Assembly: GCF_004298475.1 (NCBI RefSeq)
Contig: NZ_SCRP01000034.1
Location: 124,001 to 188,000, forward strand
Reading direction: 5' to 3'
Origin: Paraburkholderia sp.
Lineage (GTDB): Bacteria; Pseudomonadota; Gammaproteobacteria; Burkholderiales; Burkholderiaceae
DNA length: 64,000 nucleotides
The position numbers and the translations under genes were made by a program. This document shows positions 24,984-34,560 of the stretch, one piece after another. The notes below the pieces were generated by a model that searched no databases, had not been told where the DNA came from, and worked only from the letters and a program-made list of their open reading frames with translations. Every line of letters begins with the position of its first letter. The first letter of the stretch is position 1.

Positions 24984-27110
24984 CTACTCCCACATCTTCC
25001 TGAGCTTCGCGCCGATCTCGATCTTCGCTTTCGCGGCGGCCGCAAGGCCTGCCGCGCCCGGCGCCGTCACCACGGGCGCGGGCGGCCAGGCGCACGACTC
25101 GAAGAGCGGCAGCGCACACGCCCCAATGAAACGCGTACGCGACGCCCAGACATGGCGGTCGCCCGACGCAGTCTGGTTGTGCACGTAGAAACGCTGCGGC
25201 ACGACGATGTGCAGATCGTCCTTCGCGCGCGTCATCGCCACATACAGCAGACGCCGCTCTTCCTCGAGTTCCTCGTCGCTGCCCGCGCCCAGATCGGACG
25301 GAATGCAGCCGTCCACGCCGTTGAGCACGAACACGTTGCGCCACTCCTGCCCTTTGGCCGAATGGATCGTCGAGAGAATCAGGTAGTCCTCGTCGAGCAG
25401 CGGATCGGCCGATTCGGCGCTTGTCGCATCGGGCGGATCGAGCGTGAGTTCCGTGAGGAAGCGCTCGCGCGACGCGTAAGTGCTCGCAATGCTCTCCATT
25501 TGCAGCAGATCCGCGAGACGCGCCGACGCGTCTTCATGGTTGCGCTCCAGATGCGGCTCGTACCAGCGCCGCACCAGTTCGAATTCGGCGGGCCACGGCG
25601 TCGCACGCGTGCCGATGCTCTCGATCAGCGCGACGAACGCAGCCCAGTCGGCTGCCGCGCGCGGCGGCGGCGCGAACGCGGCAAGCGCCTCGGCGGCGCG
25701 GTACGCGCCCGTGCACGCCGCAACCTGATCGAGCAGCCGCGCAGCCGTTGCCGGACCGACGCCCGGCATGAGCTGGGTCACGCGAAAGCCCGCGACGCGG
25801 TCGAGCGGATTCTCGGCCCAGCGCAGCACCGCGAGCACGTCCTTGACGTGCGCGGCATCGAGAAAGCGCAGCCCGCCGAACTTCACGAACGGAATGTTGC
25901 GGCGCGCAAGTTCGATTTCGAGCGTCGCGCTGTGGTGCGCGGCGCGAAACAGCACGGCCTGCTGCTTGAGCTTCATGCCCTCCTCGCGCGCCGCGAGAAT
26001 CTGCTCGACGACATAGCGCGCCTGGGTGGCTTCGTCGGCGACGGTCACGAGGCGCGGACGCTGCGCCGATGCCTGCTCGCTCCAGAGGTTCTTCGTGAAG
26101 CGCTCGCGCGCGGCGTCGATCACGGCGTTGGACGCGGCGAGAATCGGCTGCGTCGAGCGGTAGTTGCGCTCGAGCGTCACCTGGCGCGCAGGCGGATCGA
26201 ACTGCGCCGGGAAGTCGAGGATGTTGCGCACGGTCGCGCCGCGAAACGAATAGATGGCCTGCGCGTCGTCGCCGACCACCGTGAGCCCGCGCCCGTCGGG
26301 TTTGAGCGCGAGCAGGATCGCGGCCTGCAGGCGGTTGGTGTCCTGATACTCGTCCACCAGAACGTGATCGAAGCGGCTCGCGAGATCGGCGGCGATCGAC
26401 GGTTCCGCCGCCATGTGCGCCCAGTAGAGCAGCAGGTCGTCGTAGTCGAGGACGTTCTGCTTCTGCTTCGCATCGACATACGCCGCGAAGAGCGCACGCA
26501 GTTGCGGCTCCCATTCGAGGCACCAGGTAAACGCGCGATTGAGAACGTCCGCGAGCGAGTCCGTGGTGTTGACGACCCGCGAGTAGATGGCGAGACACGT
26601 GGACTTCGACGGGAAGCGCTTGTCTTTCGCCGACAAACCCAGCTCATGGCGCACGAGGTTCATCAGATCGGCGGAATCCTCGCGGTCGTTGATCGTGAAC
26701 GCGGGCGACAAGCCGATGTGGTCGGCGTACTCGCGCAGCAGGCGCGCGCCGATACCGTGAAACGTGCCCGCCCACGTGAGCCCCTGGGCAAGCGTAGCCG
26801 CCGCGCCCGGCACACCGGCGGCGATGCGGCCGACGCGGCGCGTCATTTCGAGCGCCGCGCGCCGCGAGAACGTCAGCAGCAGGATGCGATGCGGATCGGC
26901 GCCGTTGACGACCAGATGCGCGACGCGATGGGCGAGCGTGTTGGTTTTGCCCGAACCCGCACCCGCGATGACGAGGAGCGGCGGCGGCAGCGGCGCGCCC
27001 GGAGCGAATGCGCCGGGGCCGCCATGTTCGACGGCGGCGCGCTGCGCGTCGTTGAGCTTCGCGAGCCAGGCGGCGGTGCTCGGTACGGGGTTGTCGACAA
27101 CGGTGGACAC
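24984..27110 (-). CDS. UvrD/Rep-type ATP-dependent DNA helicase
   Basis: A 708-residue superfamily-1A helicase. All motifs are visible: Walker A (VIAGAGSGKTNTLAHR), Ia (LTFSRRAALEM), II (VLVDEYQDTN), III (VVGDDAQAIYSFRGA), IV (LERNYRST), V (STIHSAKGQEWRNVFVLNG) and VI (RRLLYVAMTRAKDDL). It is probably a repair helicase acting on single-stranded DNA 3'-5'. The start is uncertain: the GTG at 27110 fits a promoter whose -10 covers 27149-27154 and would leave a leader of about 28 nt, while the ATG at 27146 lies inside that promoter. A near-consensus LexA box overlaps the same site, suggesting SOS control as for E. coli uvrD. Confidence 0.93.
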   Translation of the reverse strand: MSTVVDNPVPSTAAWLAKLNDAQRAAVEHGGPGAFAPGAPLPPPLLVIAGAGSGKTNTLAHRVAHLVVNGADPHRILLLTFSRRAALEMTRRVGRIAAGVPGAAATLAQGLTWAGTFHGIGARLLREYADHIGLSPAFTINDREDSADLMNLVRHELGLSAKDKRFPSKSTCLAIYSRVVNTTDSLADVLNRAFTWCLEWEPQLRALFAAYVDAKQKQNVLDYDDLLLYWAHMAAEPSIAADLASRFDHVLVDEYQDTNRLQAAILLALKPDGRGLTVVGDDAQAIYSFRGATVRNILDFPAQFDPPARQVTLERNYRSTQPILAASNAVIDAARERFTKNLWSEQASAQRPRLVTVADEATQARYVVEQILAAREEGMKLKQQAVLFRAAHHSATLEIELARRNIPFVKFGGLRFLDAAHVKDVLAVLRWAENPLDRVAGFRVTQLMPGVGPATAARLLDQVAACTGAYRAAEALAAFAPPPRAAADWAAFVALIESIGTRATPWPAEFELVRRWYEPHLERNHEDASARLADLLQMESIASTYASRERFLTELTLDPPDATSAESADPLLDEDYLILSTIHSAKGQEWRNVFVLNGVDGCIPSDLGAGSDEELEEERRLLYVAMTRAKDDLHIVVPQRFYVHNQTASGDRHVWASRTRFIGACALPLFESCAWPPAPVVTAPGAAGLAAAAKAKIEIGAKLRKMWE

Positions 27111-27146
27111 GGCAGTGGGCGTCAGGGATCGGGGGCGGCGACGCAT

Positions 27147-27176
27147 ACTGTATATCCATACACCCCGCGCCCGCAA
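27147..27176 (-). promoter_or_regulatory. Helicase promoter with near-consensus LexA box
   Basis: On the plus strand 27148-27163 reads CTGTATATCCATACAC, matching the CTGT-N8-ACAG LexA box at seven of eight defined bases and the AT-rich centre of strong E. coli boxes. On the minus strand the same bases overlap a -10 (TATACA, 27154-27149) spaced 16 bp from TTGCGG (27176-27171). The rest of the 315-bp divergent region to the S4 gene shows nothing further. Confidence 0.6.
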
Positions 27177-27425
27177 GCGCCGCTCGCAGCGCGATCTGGC
27201 GGCATTTATCGCCGACATCGCCGAACGGCAGCGGTTCGGCGCAGCGCATGCCCTGGCGTATCCTCTCTGAAGCACGCCGAAGCCATGTTGCGAGCGAAAA
27301 CACCGCCATTGGGTCAACGCACAGCACATGGTCGCAGCACATGGCCGCATCACATCGCTTATGATGCGAACCCTTCGACTCACCCGATTCCTGCCCGCCT
27401 GATTGGCCGGAGAACCCCACACGCC

Positions 27426-27647
27426 ATGCCCAACCTCGATTTCACGCTGACCGGCGATTTCGTCGAACTGCACAACCTCCTGAAGATCACCGGACTCGCC
27501 GATAGCGGCGGCTCGGCCAAACAGATCGTCGCGTCGGGCGCGGTCAAGGTGGACGGCGAAGTCGAACTGCGCAAAACCTGCAAGATCCGCGCGGGCCAGG
27601 TGGTGCTGCTCGGCGACACGCGCATCGCCGTGCGCGAAGCCGATTGA
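27426..27647 (+). CDS. S4 RNA-binding domain protein, YbcJ-like
   Basis: A 73-residue protein that is essentially a single S4 domain: FVELHNLLKITGLADSGGSAKQIVASGAVKVDGEVELRKTCKIRAGQVV. The G-G-x-A-K and V-x-V-N/D-G-x-x-E-x-R-x-x-K-I-R pattern matches the YbcJ/YaaA-type stand-alone S4 proteins, predicted to bind structured RNA in the cytoplasm. No catalytic domain is attached. It is divergent from the helicase gene and followed about 100 bp later by a terminator-like hairpin that abuts the next gene. Confidence 0.88.
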   Translation: MPNLDFTLTGDFVELHNLLKITGLADSGGSAKQIVASGAVKVDGEVELRKTCKIRAGQVVLLGDTRIAVREAD

Positions 27648-27746
27648 AAGAATCCGCACCAAAAACGGGCCTCGTGATCGACAACGCGGCATTCCCGCCA
27701 TAAGCTGTCAGCTTCGACGGAACGCCCTCTCCTCTCTAACGTATAC

Positions 27747-27777
27747 GCGGCGCGATTATTCGCGCCGCTTGTTTTTC
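27747..27777 (+). terminator. Terminator-like hairpin touching the MATE start codon
   Basis: An 8-bp perfect GC stem (GCGGCGCG 27747-27754 with CGCGCCGC 27761-27768) with an AT loop is followed by TTGTTTTTC, and the next base is the A of the MATE gene's ATG. It could end the S4 transcript, attenuate the MATE gene, or both. Confidence 0.7.
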
Positions 27778-29175
27778 ATGACTCGACCGACGCTCGCCAC
27801 GCGCGCCATCGCGCCGCCCACGCTGACCGGCCACGCCGCCGACACCGCCCGTCTTGCCGCGCCGCTCGCCATCGCGCAGCTTTCGCAGATGGCAATGGGC
27901 GTCACCGACACGGTGCTGCTCGGCTCGCTCGGCGCGGATGCGCTCGCCGCAGGCGGGCTCGGCGCGAACCTGTTCTTCGTCGTCGTGACGGTGCTGCAGG
28001 GCGTGCTGACTTCGGTGAGCGTAAGCGTCGCGCAGGCGCGCGGCGCGGACAATGAGAGCCACGTTCCGCACATCTACTGGACCGGTTTCGCGCTCTCGCT
28101 GATGCTCGCGCTGCCCGCGTTCGCGTTGCTCTCGTTTGCCACGCCCATCCTGCTCGCACTCGGCGAGCCGGCGCTGCTTGCGCGCCACGTCGGCGAATAC
28201 GCAGCCGTGCTGCGCTGGGGCGCGCCCGCAAGCCTGATCGGCGTGGGGCTCATGCGCTCGTTCCTGCCCGCGATCGGTGCGGGAAAACGGCTGCTCTGGG
28301 TGTCGATCGCGTGCGTGTTCGTCAACGGTTTCCTCAACTACGGGCTCATTCACGGCGTGTGGGGCCTGCCGCGGCTCGGGTTCCTCGGCTCGGCGGCAGC
28401 CACCGCGATCACGGTCTGGCTCATCGCCATCGTGCTGATGGCGCTCTTGCACCTGCGGCCCTCGCACCAGCATTTCGTTGCCGCACGGCGGCCCACGGCG
28501 CCGCTGATGGGCGAACTCGTCTCGATCGGCTGGCCGGTTGCGATCACCTACGCCGTCGAAGCCACGCTGTTCCTCGCCACCGGCCTGCTGATGGGCCTGC
28601 TCGGCGCGATGCCGCTCGCGGCGCACCAGATCGCGCTGAACGTGGCATCCGTGTCGTTCATGGTGCCGCTTGCGATCGGCCAGGCGGCCAACGTACGCGT
28701 CGGCTACTGGGCCGGCGCGGGACAACCGCATGCGGCGCGCCATGCGGGATTCGCCGCGCTCGGGCTCGGCGTGGGATTCATGTCGATGTCGGCGCTCGTG
28801 ATGGTGCTCGCGCCGCGCTGGATCGTCGGCCTGTACCTGCATCTGGACGACCCCGCCAACGCGGCGACCGTCGCGCTCGCAACGTCGCTGCTCGGTGTGG
28901 CTGCGCTGTTCCAGATCGTCGACGGCGTGCAGACGGTGGGTTCGGGCTGCCTGCGCGGACTCAAGGACACGCGCGTGCCGATGCTGGCGGCCACGCTCGG
29001 CTACTGGGGCATCGGCTTTCCCACGGGCTATGTGCTCGCGTTCCACTTCGGCCTTGGCGCGCGCGGCCTCTGGTGGGGCCTCGCCGCCGGACTCGCCACC
29101 GTCGCGCTGTTGATGACGCTGCGCTTTCACCGCAGGAGCCTGCGCCGCGACGCTGGATCCGCTGCGCGCGGCTGA
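27778..29175 (+). CDS. MATE family efflux transporter
   Basis: A 465-residue exporter of the NorM-type MATE family, with twelve predicted membrane helices. Typical features are LAAPLAIAQLSQMAMGVTDTVLLGSLG near residue 26, the G-x-G-x-x-R-S-F loop near 158, and the inverted second half (PVAITYAVEATLFLATGLLMGLLG). Such transporters export cationic drugs or metabolites with a Na+ or H+ gradient. The ATG at 27778 has no Shine-Dalgarno because the upstream bases form a terminator-like hairpin; a TTG at 27769 would lie in that T-run. The substrate cannot be told from sequence. Confidence 0.92.
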   Translation: MTRPTLATRAIAPPTLTGHAADTARLAAPLAIAQLSQMAMGVTDTVLLGSLGADALAAGGLGANLFFVVVTVLQGVLTSVSVSVAQARGADNESHVPHIYWTGFALSLMLALPAFALLSFATPILLALGEPALLARHVGEYAAVLRWGAPASLIGVGLMRSFLPAIGAGKRLLWVSIACVFVNGFLNYGLIHGVWGLPRLGFLGSAAATAITVWLIAIVLMALLHLRPSHQHFVAARRPTAPLMGELVSIGWPVAITYAVEATLFLATGLLMGLLGAMPLAAHQIALNVASVSFMVPLAIGQAANVRVGYWAGAGQPHAARHAGFAALGLGVGFMSMSALVMVLAPRWIVGLYLHLDDPANAATVALATSLLGVAALFQIVDGVQTVGSGCLRGLKDTRVPMLAATLGYWGIGFPTGYVLAFHFGLGARGLWWGLAAGLATVALLMTLRFHRRSLRRDAGSAARG

Positions 29176-29445
29176 AGCGCCGCGCGCGGCACGCCATGTG
29201 CGGCACATTCCGCGTGCGACGTTCAAGGTCGTCACAGGCTTCGCTGCAGGCATCGCCATCTCCATTCGTTCAGGACGAATGCAGTGTCGCGTGCGCCCGG
29301 GTCTCGACGTTTCCAGCCGGTCTGAAACGACGGCTGCCGCCGGGACGGCTCGCGGCGCCCGCCGCGCCGCTTCCCGTAGAATCCTCGCGAACGCCGTAAA
29401 ACGAACACGAAACGCTGCGCGCCCCGTTCGCCCCGGAGACTCTGC

Positions 29446-31191
29446 TTGACCGCGCATCCCGCCCTGACCGTTTCCTCGCCATGCCGCAACCGCGCGGCCC
29501 CGCACGCGCAGTGCGTCTCGCCGTCCCCCGCCCGCTCCCGCGCGAGCCGCACACCGCGCATCGTCTTCTTCATGCGCGCCTGTTTCGCCCTGGTTTGCGG
29601 GCTGCTTTTCGCCTCGCTCGTCACAGCATGCGCGACACGCCCGCCCGCCACGGCGCTCCCGCGCCAGACCACGCACGCACTGTCACCCTCCGCGGACACG
29701 CCGCTTCACGCCGCGCTCGCAGCACCCGAGGCCGCGCATCCGGGCCAGTCGGGCTTTCGCCTGCTCGCGACCGGCACCGACGCGCTCCAGATGCGCATCG
29801 CGCTCGCCCGCGCGGCGACGCGCACGCTCGATCTGCAGTACTACATCGCGAACGAGGACGCGACCGGCAAGCTGCTGCTCGGCGCGGCGCTCTACGCAGC
29901 CGATCGCGGCGTGCGCGTGCGCATGCTCGTCGACGATCTGAACTTCCACGACATCGACAGCCTGATGGCCGCGCTGAACACGCACCCGCTGATCGAGATC
30001 CGCGTGTTCAATCCGTACGGCAGCGCGCAGGAGAGCATGTTCACGCGCACGGCAAACCTGTTCACCGACCTCGACCAGTTCACGCGCCGCATGCACAACA
30101 AGGCGATGATCGTCGACAACCAGTTGGCGATCGTCGGCGGCCGCAATCTCGGCGACGAATACTTCAGCGCAAGCCCGACGCTGCAGTTCACCGACCTCGA
30201 CGTGCTCGCGGCGGGTCCGGTCGCCGCCCAGGTGTCGGCGAGTTTCGACGACTACTGGAACAGCAGCCTGTCGTATCCGCTCAGCGCGCTGAATCATCAG
30301 ACCTTCGATCCGCACGAGCTCGACAACGCGCGCAACATGTTGCGCGCGCACTGGCACAACAACGCCGACCCATACGATGCGAAGCCGCTGAACGCCACGC
30401 CGCTCGCCGCGCAGATCGCCGGGCACCAGTTGGGGCTCGACTGGGCGGATTGCACGTTCGTCGCCGATTCGCCCGGCAAGATCGCCAACGCACAAGAGAC
30501 GCAGAGCGCGCAGCCAGGCGACGCGATGCGCTCGCTGATCGAGCGCATCCGCACCGCGCAGACGAGCGTGCTCGTGTTCACGCCGTATTTCGTGCCGCAC
30601 GATACCGGCGTGCAGGAAGTGCGCAAGCTGAGCGCGCGCGGCGTGCGCGTTGCGTTCCTCACCAACTCGCTCGCCGCGACCGACGCCATCGTCGTGCAGG
30701 CCGGCTACAGTCCCTACCGCGTGCCGCTTCTGCGCGCGGGCGCCGAACTCTACGAGTTCAAGCCGACCCATCCGGGGCGGCAAGATCTGCACCTGCACGG
30801 CATCGCGGGTTCGCGCTCGCGGGCGAGCCTGCACGCGAAGGCTTACGTGATCGACGAACGCACGCTCGTGATCGGTTCGCTCAATCTCGATCCGCGCTCG
30901 GCGCGCCTCAACACAGAACTCGCACTCACGATCGACAGCCCCACGCTCGCGCACGAAGTCGCCAGCTATTTCGCGCGCGCGACTTCGCCCGAACTCAGCT
31001 ACCGCGTGACACTCGCCACGCCTGAAGAACGCGCGATGCTCACGGGCAACACCGCCGCACATTCGCCGCTCGTCTGGACCGACGTCGAGGACGGCGCGGT
31101 TCACACCTACAACCTCGATCCGCACGCGGGTTTCTACCGGAATGTGCTAACCGGGCTATTCTTGCTGTTGCCGCTCGACAATCAGCTTTAA
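29446..31191 (+). CDS. Phospholipase D/cardiolipin synthase-like lipoprotein (ClsC-like)
   Basis: A PLD-superfamily protein with two HxKxxxxD motifs: HNKAMIVDNQLAIVGGRN and HAKAYVIDERTLVIGSLN, each followed by the G-G/S-x-N residues. The two-HKD layout with a spacer of this size resembles ClsC/YmdC-type cardiolipin synthases. A lipoprotein signal (FALVCGLLFASLVTAC, lipobox VTAC) indicates membrane anchoring. The start is ambiguous: a TTG at 29446 has GGAG 7 nt upstream but puts 42 residues before the signal, whereas the ATG at 29572 gives a normal lipoprotein N-terminus without a Shine-Dalgarno. The stop codon lies inside a 13-bp tandem repeat. Confidence 0.9.
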   Translation: MTAHPALTVSSPCRNRAAPHAQCVSPSPARSRASRTPRIVFFMRACFALVCGLLFASLVTACATRPPATALPRQTTHALSPSADTPLHAALAAPEAAHPGQSGFRLLATGTDALQMRIALARAATRTLDLQYYIANEDATGKLLLGAALYAADRGVRVRMLVDDLNFHDIDSLMAALNTHPLIEIRVFNPYGSAQESMFTRTANLFTDLDQFTRRMHNKAMIVDNQLAIVGGRNLGDEYFSASPTLQFTDLDVLAAGPVAAQVSASFDDYWNSSLSYPLSALNHQTFDPHELDNARNMLRAHWHNNADPYDAKPLNATPLAAQIAGHQLGLDWADCTFVADSPGKIANAQETQSAQPGDAMRSLIERIRTAQTSVLVFTPYFVPHDTGVQEVRKLSARGVRVAFLTNSLAATDAIVVQAGYSPYRVPLLRAGAELYEFKPTHPGRQDLHLHGIAGSRSRASLHAKAYVIDERTLVIGSLNLDPRSARLNTELALTIDSPTLAHEVASYFARATSPELSYRVTLATPEERAMLTGNTAAHSPLVWTDVEDGAVHTYNLDPHAGFYRNVLTGLFLLLPLDNQL

Positions 31192-31235
31192 CTGCGAGCT
31201 TTAACCGCGAGCTTTAACCGCGAGCCTTGACTGCA
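31184..31235 (+). repeat. 13-bp tandem repeat across a stop codon (4 copies)
   Basis: Four units of AGCTTTAACCGCG or close variants occupy 31184-31196, 31197-31209, 31210-31222 and 31223-31235. The stop codon of the phospholipase-D-like gene (TAA, 31189-31191) lies in the first unit; every unit but the last repeats the TAA. Confidence 0.9.
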
Positions 31236-31321
31236 AACGCCGACCGCGCGCTTTGAGTGCGCGATCCGGCGTCGGGCTTCGACCCCGCGAGCCGACGCCG
31301 CACCATCCACCGGAGTGGACC

Positions 31322-32722
31322 ATGACCGAAGACACAAGAATGGAACGCGACACGTTCGGCGAAATCGCCGTGCCGGCCGCGCGCCTCTGGGGCGCGCAGA
31401 CGCAGCGCTCCCTGCAGAATTTCCGCATTTCCACCGAGAAGCAGTCGCCGGAGCTGATCACGGCGCTGGCCACGATCAAGCGCGCGGCGGCCGAGGTGAA
31501 TCTCGGGCTCGGCGTGCTCGACGAGAAAAAGGCGCACGCCATCATGCAGACCGCCGACGAGATCATCGCGGGCAAACATCCCGGCGAATTCCCGCTCGCG
31601 GTCTGGCAAACCGGCTCCGGCACGCAGACCAACATGAATCTCAACGAGGTGATCGCGAACCGCGCGAGCGAGATGCTGGGCGGCGAGCGCGGCGAAGCGC
31701 GCCTCGTCCATCCGAACGACGACGTGAATCGCGGTCAGTCGTCGAACGACGTGTTCCCCACGGCGATGCACGTCGCCGCCGCGTACGGCATCGTCAGGCA
31801 TCTGCTGCCCGCGTTGAAGACGCTGCGCGACACGCTCGACGGCAAGGCACAGGCTTTCGCCGACATCGTGAAGATCGGCCGCACGCACCTGCAGGACGCC
31901 ACGCCGCTCACGCTCGGCCAGGAGTTTTCCGGCTATGTCGCGCAGCTCGATCAGGGCATCCGCCATGTGCAGTCGGCGCTGCCGCATCTGTACGAACTCG
32001 CGCAGGGCGGCACGGCGGTCGGCACGGGACTGAACGCGCACCCGCAGTTCGCGCAGAAGGTGGCCGAAACGATCGGCAGGCTCACCGGCGTGCCCTTCGT
32101 GACGGCGCCGAGCAAGTTCGAGGTGATGGCCGCCGCCGATGCGCTGGTCTTCGCGCACGGCGCGCTCAAGACCGTTGCCGCGAGCCTCATGAAAATCGCC
32201 AACGATATTCGCTGGCTCGCGAGCGGACCGCGCTGCGGGCTCGGCGAATTGTCGATTCCCGAGAATGAGCCCGGCAGTTCGATCATGCCGGGCAAGGTGA
32301 ATCCTACGCAATCCGAAGCAGTCACCATGCTCTGCTGCCAGGTGTTCGGCAACGACGTCGCCGTGAATGTGGGCGGCGCGAGCGGCAACTTCGAATTGAA
32401 CGTATTTCGCCCGATGATCGCGCATAACGTGCTGCAGTCGATTCGACTGCTCGCGGACGGCGCGCTCTCCTTCAACGATCACTGCGCCGTGGGCATCGAG
32501 CCGAACCGCACGCGCATCGACACGCTGCTCAACGAATCGCTGATGCTCGTCACCGCGCTCAATCCGCACATCGGCTACGACAAGGCCGCGCAGATCGCCA
32601 AGAAAGCGCACAAGGAAGGCACGACGCTCAAGGCCGCCGCGCTCGCGCTCGGCCATGTCACCGAGCAGGAGTTCGATCAGTGGGTGCGTCCCGAGGAGAT
32701 GGTCGGGAATCTGAAGACGTAG
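31322..32722 (+). CDS. fumC: Class II fumarate hydratase
   Basis: A 466-residue class II (iron-independent) fumarase that interconverts fumarate and malate in the citric acid cycle. The superfamily signature [16 protein letters not shown] (residues ~319-334) is intact. The substrate-binding [14 protein letters not shown] (~99-112), [11 protein letters not shown] and [17 protein letters not shown] segments are also present. Length equals that of FumC. GGAG lies 7 nt before the ATG at 31322. The gene is monocistronic by appearance, with a repeat array before it and a strong terminator after it. Confidence 0.97.
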   Translation: MTEDTRMERDTFGEIAVPAARLWGAQTQRSLQNFRISTEKQSPELITALATIKRAAAEVNLGLGVLDEKKAHAIMQTADEIIAGKHPGEFPLAVWQTGSGTQTNMNLNEVIANRASEMLGGERGEARLVHPNDDVNRGQSSNDVFPTAMHVAAAYGIVRHLLPALKTLRDTLDGKAQAFADIVKIGRTHLQDATPLTLGQEFSGYVAQLDQGIRHVQSALPHLYELAQGGTAVGTGLNAHPQFAQKVAETIGRLTGVPFVTAPSKFEVMAAADALVFAHGALKTVAASLMKIANDIRWLASGPRCGLGELSIPENEPGSSIMPGKVNPTQSEAVTMLCCQVFGNDVAVNVGGASGNFELNVFRPMIAHNVLQSIRLLADGALSFNDHCAVGIEPNRTRIDTLLNESLMLVTALNPHIGYDKAAQIAKKAHKEGTTLKAAALALGHVTEQEFDQWVRPEEMVGNLKT

Positions 32723-32780
32723 CGGCGTTCATTGCGCACGCACCTTCGCACTCACCTTCGCACGCGCGCAAACATGCAAA

Positions 32781-32805
32781 CGGGCGGCCCAGGCCGCCCG
32801 CTTTT
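32781..32805. terminator. Terminator between fumC and convergent thioesterase gene
   Basis: A GC stem CGGGCGGC/GCCGCCCG (32781-32788 with 32793-32800) with a 4-nt loop is followed by CTTTTAT on the fumC strand. Confidence 0.8.
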
Positions 32806-32838
32806 ATCGATGCTTCAAACGAAGCCCTGAAAGACGCA

Positions 32839-33342
32839 CTAAACGACGCCCTTCGCAACTTCGTCGGGCTTCAGTTCGACGATCGCGTCGAGCGCTTCCT
32901 TCACGTCGAGCGCGTATTTGGCGAGGCGCTTCTGCTCGTCGGTTTCCGGCACGAACGACGGCACCGGAACCGGATTGTTGTTTTCGTCGACGGCGACGAA
33001 CACGATCAGGCAATCGGTCGTGAGCCGCAACTGGCCGCTCTTCGGATCGCCCGCGTGCACGGTGATGTGAATGTGCATCGACGTGCGGCCCGTCGCGACG
33101 ACGCGCGCGCGCAGTTCGACCATGTTGCCGACCTGAATCGGCCTGCGAAAGCGGATATTGCCGACGCTCACCGTCACGCAATAGCGGCCCGACCAGACGG
33201 CGGCGCACGCGTAGGCGGTTTCGTCGATCCATTTCATCAGCGCACCGCCGTGCACTTTGCCGCCGAAATTCACCGAGGTCGGCTCGGCAAGGAAGCGAAA
33301 CGTCGTTTCCGAACGGTCCAGCGGCTGGGATGGCGTACTCAT
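32839..33342 (-). CDS. Acyl-CoA thioesterase, YciA-type hotdog protein
   Basis: A 167-residue hotdog-fold thioesterase of the YciA/acot family that hydrolyses acyl-CoA esters in the cytoplasm. The active-site region is VNFGGKVHGGALMKWIDETAYACAA (residues ~24-48), with the conserved Asp in WIDE. The SVGNIRFRRPIQVGNMVELRARVV and TDCLIVFVAVDENNNPVPVPSFVPET segments are also typical. GGAG precedes the ATG at 33342. It converges on fumC and is preceded by a small lipoprotein gene on the same strand, 75 bp upstream. Confidence 0.92.
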   Translation of the reverse strand: MSTPSQPLDRSETTFRFLAEPTSVNFGGKVHGGALMKWIDETAYACAAVWSGRYCVTVSVGNIRFRRPIQVGNMVELRARVVATGRTSMHIHITVHAGDPKSGQLRLTTDCLIVFVAVDENNNPVPVPSFVPETDEQKRLAKYALDVKEALDAIVELKPDEVAKGVV

Positions 33343-33417
33343 GATGGGCTCCGCTCGTGGGATGTCCGCTCGCGCGGGGGGTTGTCTCGAAAGGCGTCGA
33401 TTATACGGGCGCGGCGA

Positions 33418-33561
33418 TCAGTGGCGGATGACGATGCCTTCGTCGAGCGTGCCGTACATCGTGATGCCGCTTGCGTCGCTCGACGGCATGGAGCCGCCGG
33501 CGCACGCCGTGCACAGAATCGCGAGCGAGCACGCGGCCGCGATGGCAAGAAAACGCGTCAT
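33418..33561 (-). CDS. Very small lipoprotein, unknown function
   Basis: A 47-residue protein: signal peptide MTRFLAIAAACSLAILCTAC with the lipid-modified Cys at position 20, then a short mature part AGGSMPSSDASGITMYGTLDEGIVIRH. The -3 residue of the lipobox is Cys rather than Leu/Val, which is tolerated. The size is too small for a search-free assignment, but the clear lipoprotein signal and clean spacing to the thioesterase gene argue it is real. Function unknown; it should be anchored to the outer or inner membrane, facing the periplasm. Confidence 0.6.
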   Translation of the reverse strand: MTRFLAIAAACSLAILCTACAGGSMPSSDASGITMYGTLDEGIVIRH

Positions 33562-33787
33562 TGCAGTGGATGAAGTCGGGATAAGAACCTGAATTCTAGC
33601 GCCGTGGGCATGCGGCCTGCACGAACGCGGAATTCGATATTTCATGCCGCACTGAAACGTCGCATGCTGCGTGCGGCTAAAGTGACGTTATGCGCACGCT
33701 GGCGGGCGCAAGCAGGCACAAGCAGGCAACTGCGGGGCAACTGCGAGCACCCGCATGCCGCCGCCGGACCACCATCGAGGAATCGCC

Positions 33788-34501
33788 ATGCCAGCCACAC
33801 CCGCCGCCGATACGCGCCATTTTCCCGGTCTCTCGCGCATCGGCGCGCTGCTCGCCGATCCCGGCCGCGCCGCCATGCTGTGGGCGCTGATGGACGGCAG
33901 CGCCCGCCCGGCCGGCGAACTCACGCTGATCGCAGGTCTTTCGCCATCGGCTGCGAGCGCGCACCTCGCGCGCCTCGCCGAAGGCGGCCTCCTTGCACTC
34001 GACGTGCGCGGCCGTCACCGCTACTACCGGATCGCAACGCCCGATGTCGCCGCGGCAATCGAAGCGCTGATGAACGTCGCCCAGGCGAGCACGGCGACAT
34101 TGCCCGCGACGAAGCCCGCGCGCACCGTACCGCTCGAAATGCGCCATGCACGCACCTGCTACGACCACATGGCGGGCGAAGTCGCGGTGCAGGTGTTCGA
34201 GCGGCTGGTCGGCGACGGCGTGCTGGTGTGCGAAGGCGAGAACATCGACGCGACACCGGGCGGCGCCGCGCGCCTGCGCGACTGGGGCGTGGACATCGGC
34301 GCGCTGCGCTCGCGACGCCGCCGTTTCGCGTGCACCTGCCTCGACTGGAGCGAGCGGCGACCGCACCTTGGCGGCGCACTGGGCGCGGCGCTGCTCGACG
34401 CGTGGATCGCGGGCGGCTGGGTCGAACGCGCGAGCCTGCCGCGCGTGCTGCGTATCACGCCGAAAGGTCGGCGCGCGTTCGACACGCTCATTGCGAGCTG
34501 A
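33788..34501 (+). CDS. ArsR/winged-helix transcriptional regulator
   Basis: A 237-residue regulator. The N-terminal third is an ArsR-type winged helix (IGALLADPGRAAMLWALMDGSARPAGELTLIAGLSPSAASAHLARLAEGGLLALDVRGRHRYYRI), with the recognition helix at SPSAASAHLARL and the wing at GRHRYYRI. The longer C-terminal part, including EMRHARTCYDHMAGEVAVQVFERL and RFACTCLDWSERRPHLGGALGAALLD, is typical of a widespread subgroup of unknown ligand. GAGGA lies 7 nt before the ATG at 33788. There is no obvious target gene next to it. Confidence 0.88.
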   Translation: MPATPAADTRHFPGLSRIGALLADPGRAAMLWALMDGSARPAGELTLIAGLSPSAASAHLARLAEGGLLALDVRGRHRYYRIATPDVAAAIEALMNVAQASTATLPATKPARTVPLEMRHARTCYDHMAGEVAVQVFERLVGDGVLVCEGENIDATPGGAARLRDWGVDIGALRSRRRRFACTCLDWSERRPHLGGALGAALLDAWIAGGWVERASLPRVLRITPKGRRAFDTLIAS

Positions 34502-34560
34502 CGCGTTTCCCCCCGCGATTACGCTTCGCCGCGCGGCACCGCATACGCCGCGCGCCCGGT

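Noticed and set aside
29263..29281. Inverted repeat CATTCGT-TCAGG-ACGAATG as an operator
   Set aside because: The arms are short and no promoter or regulator is next to it, so I leave it unassigned.
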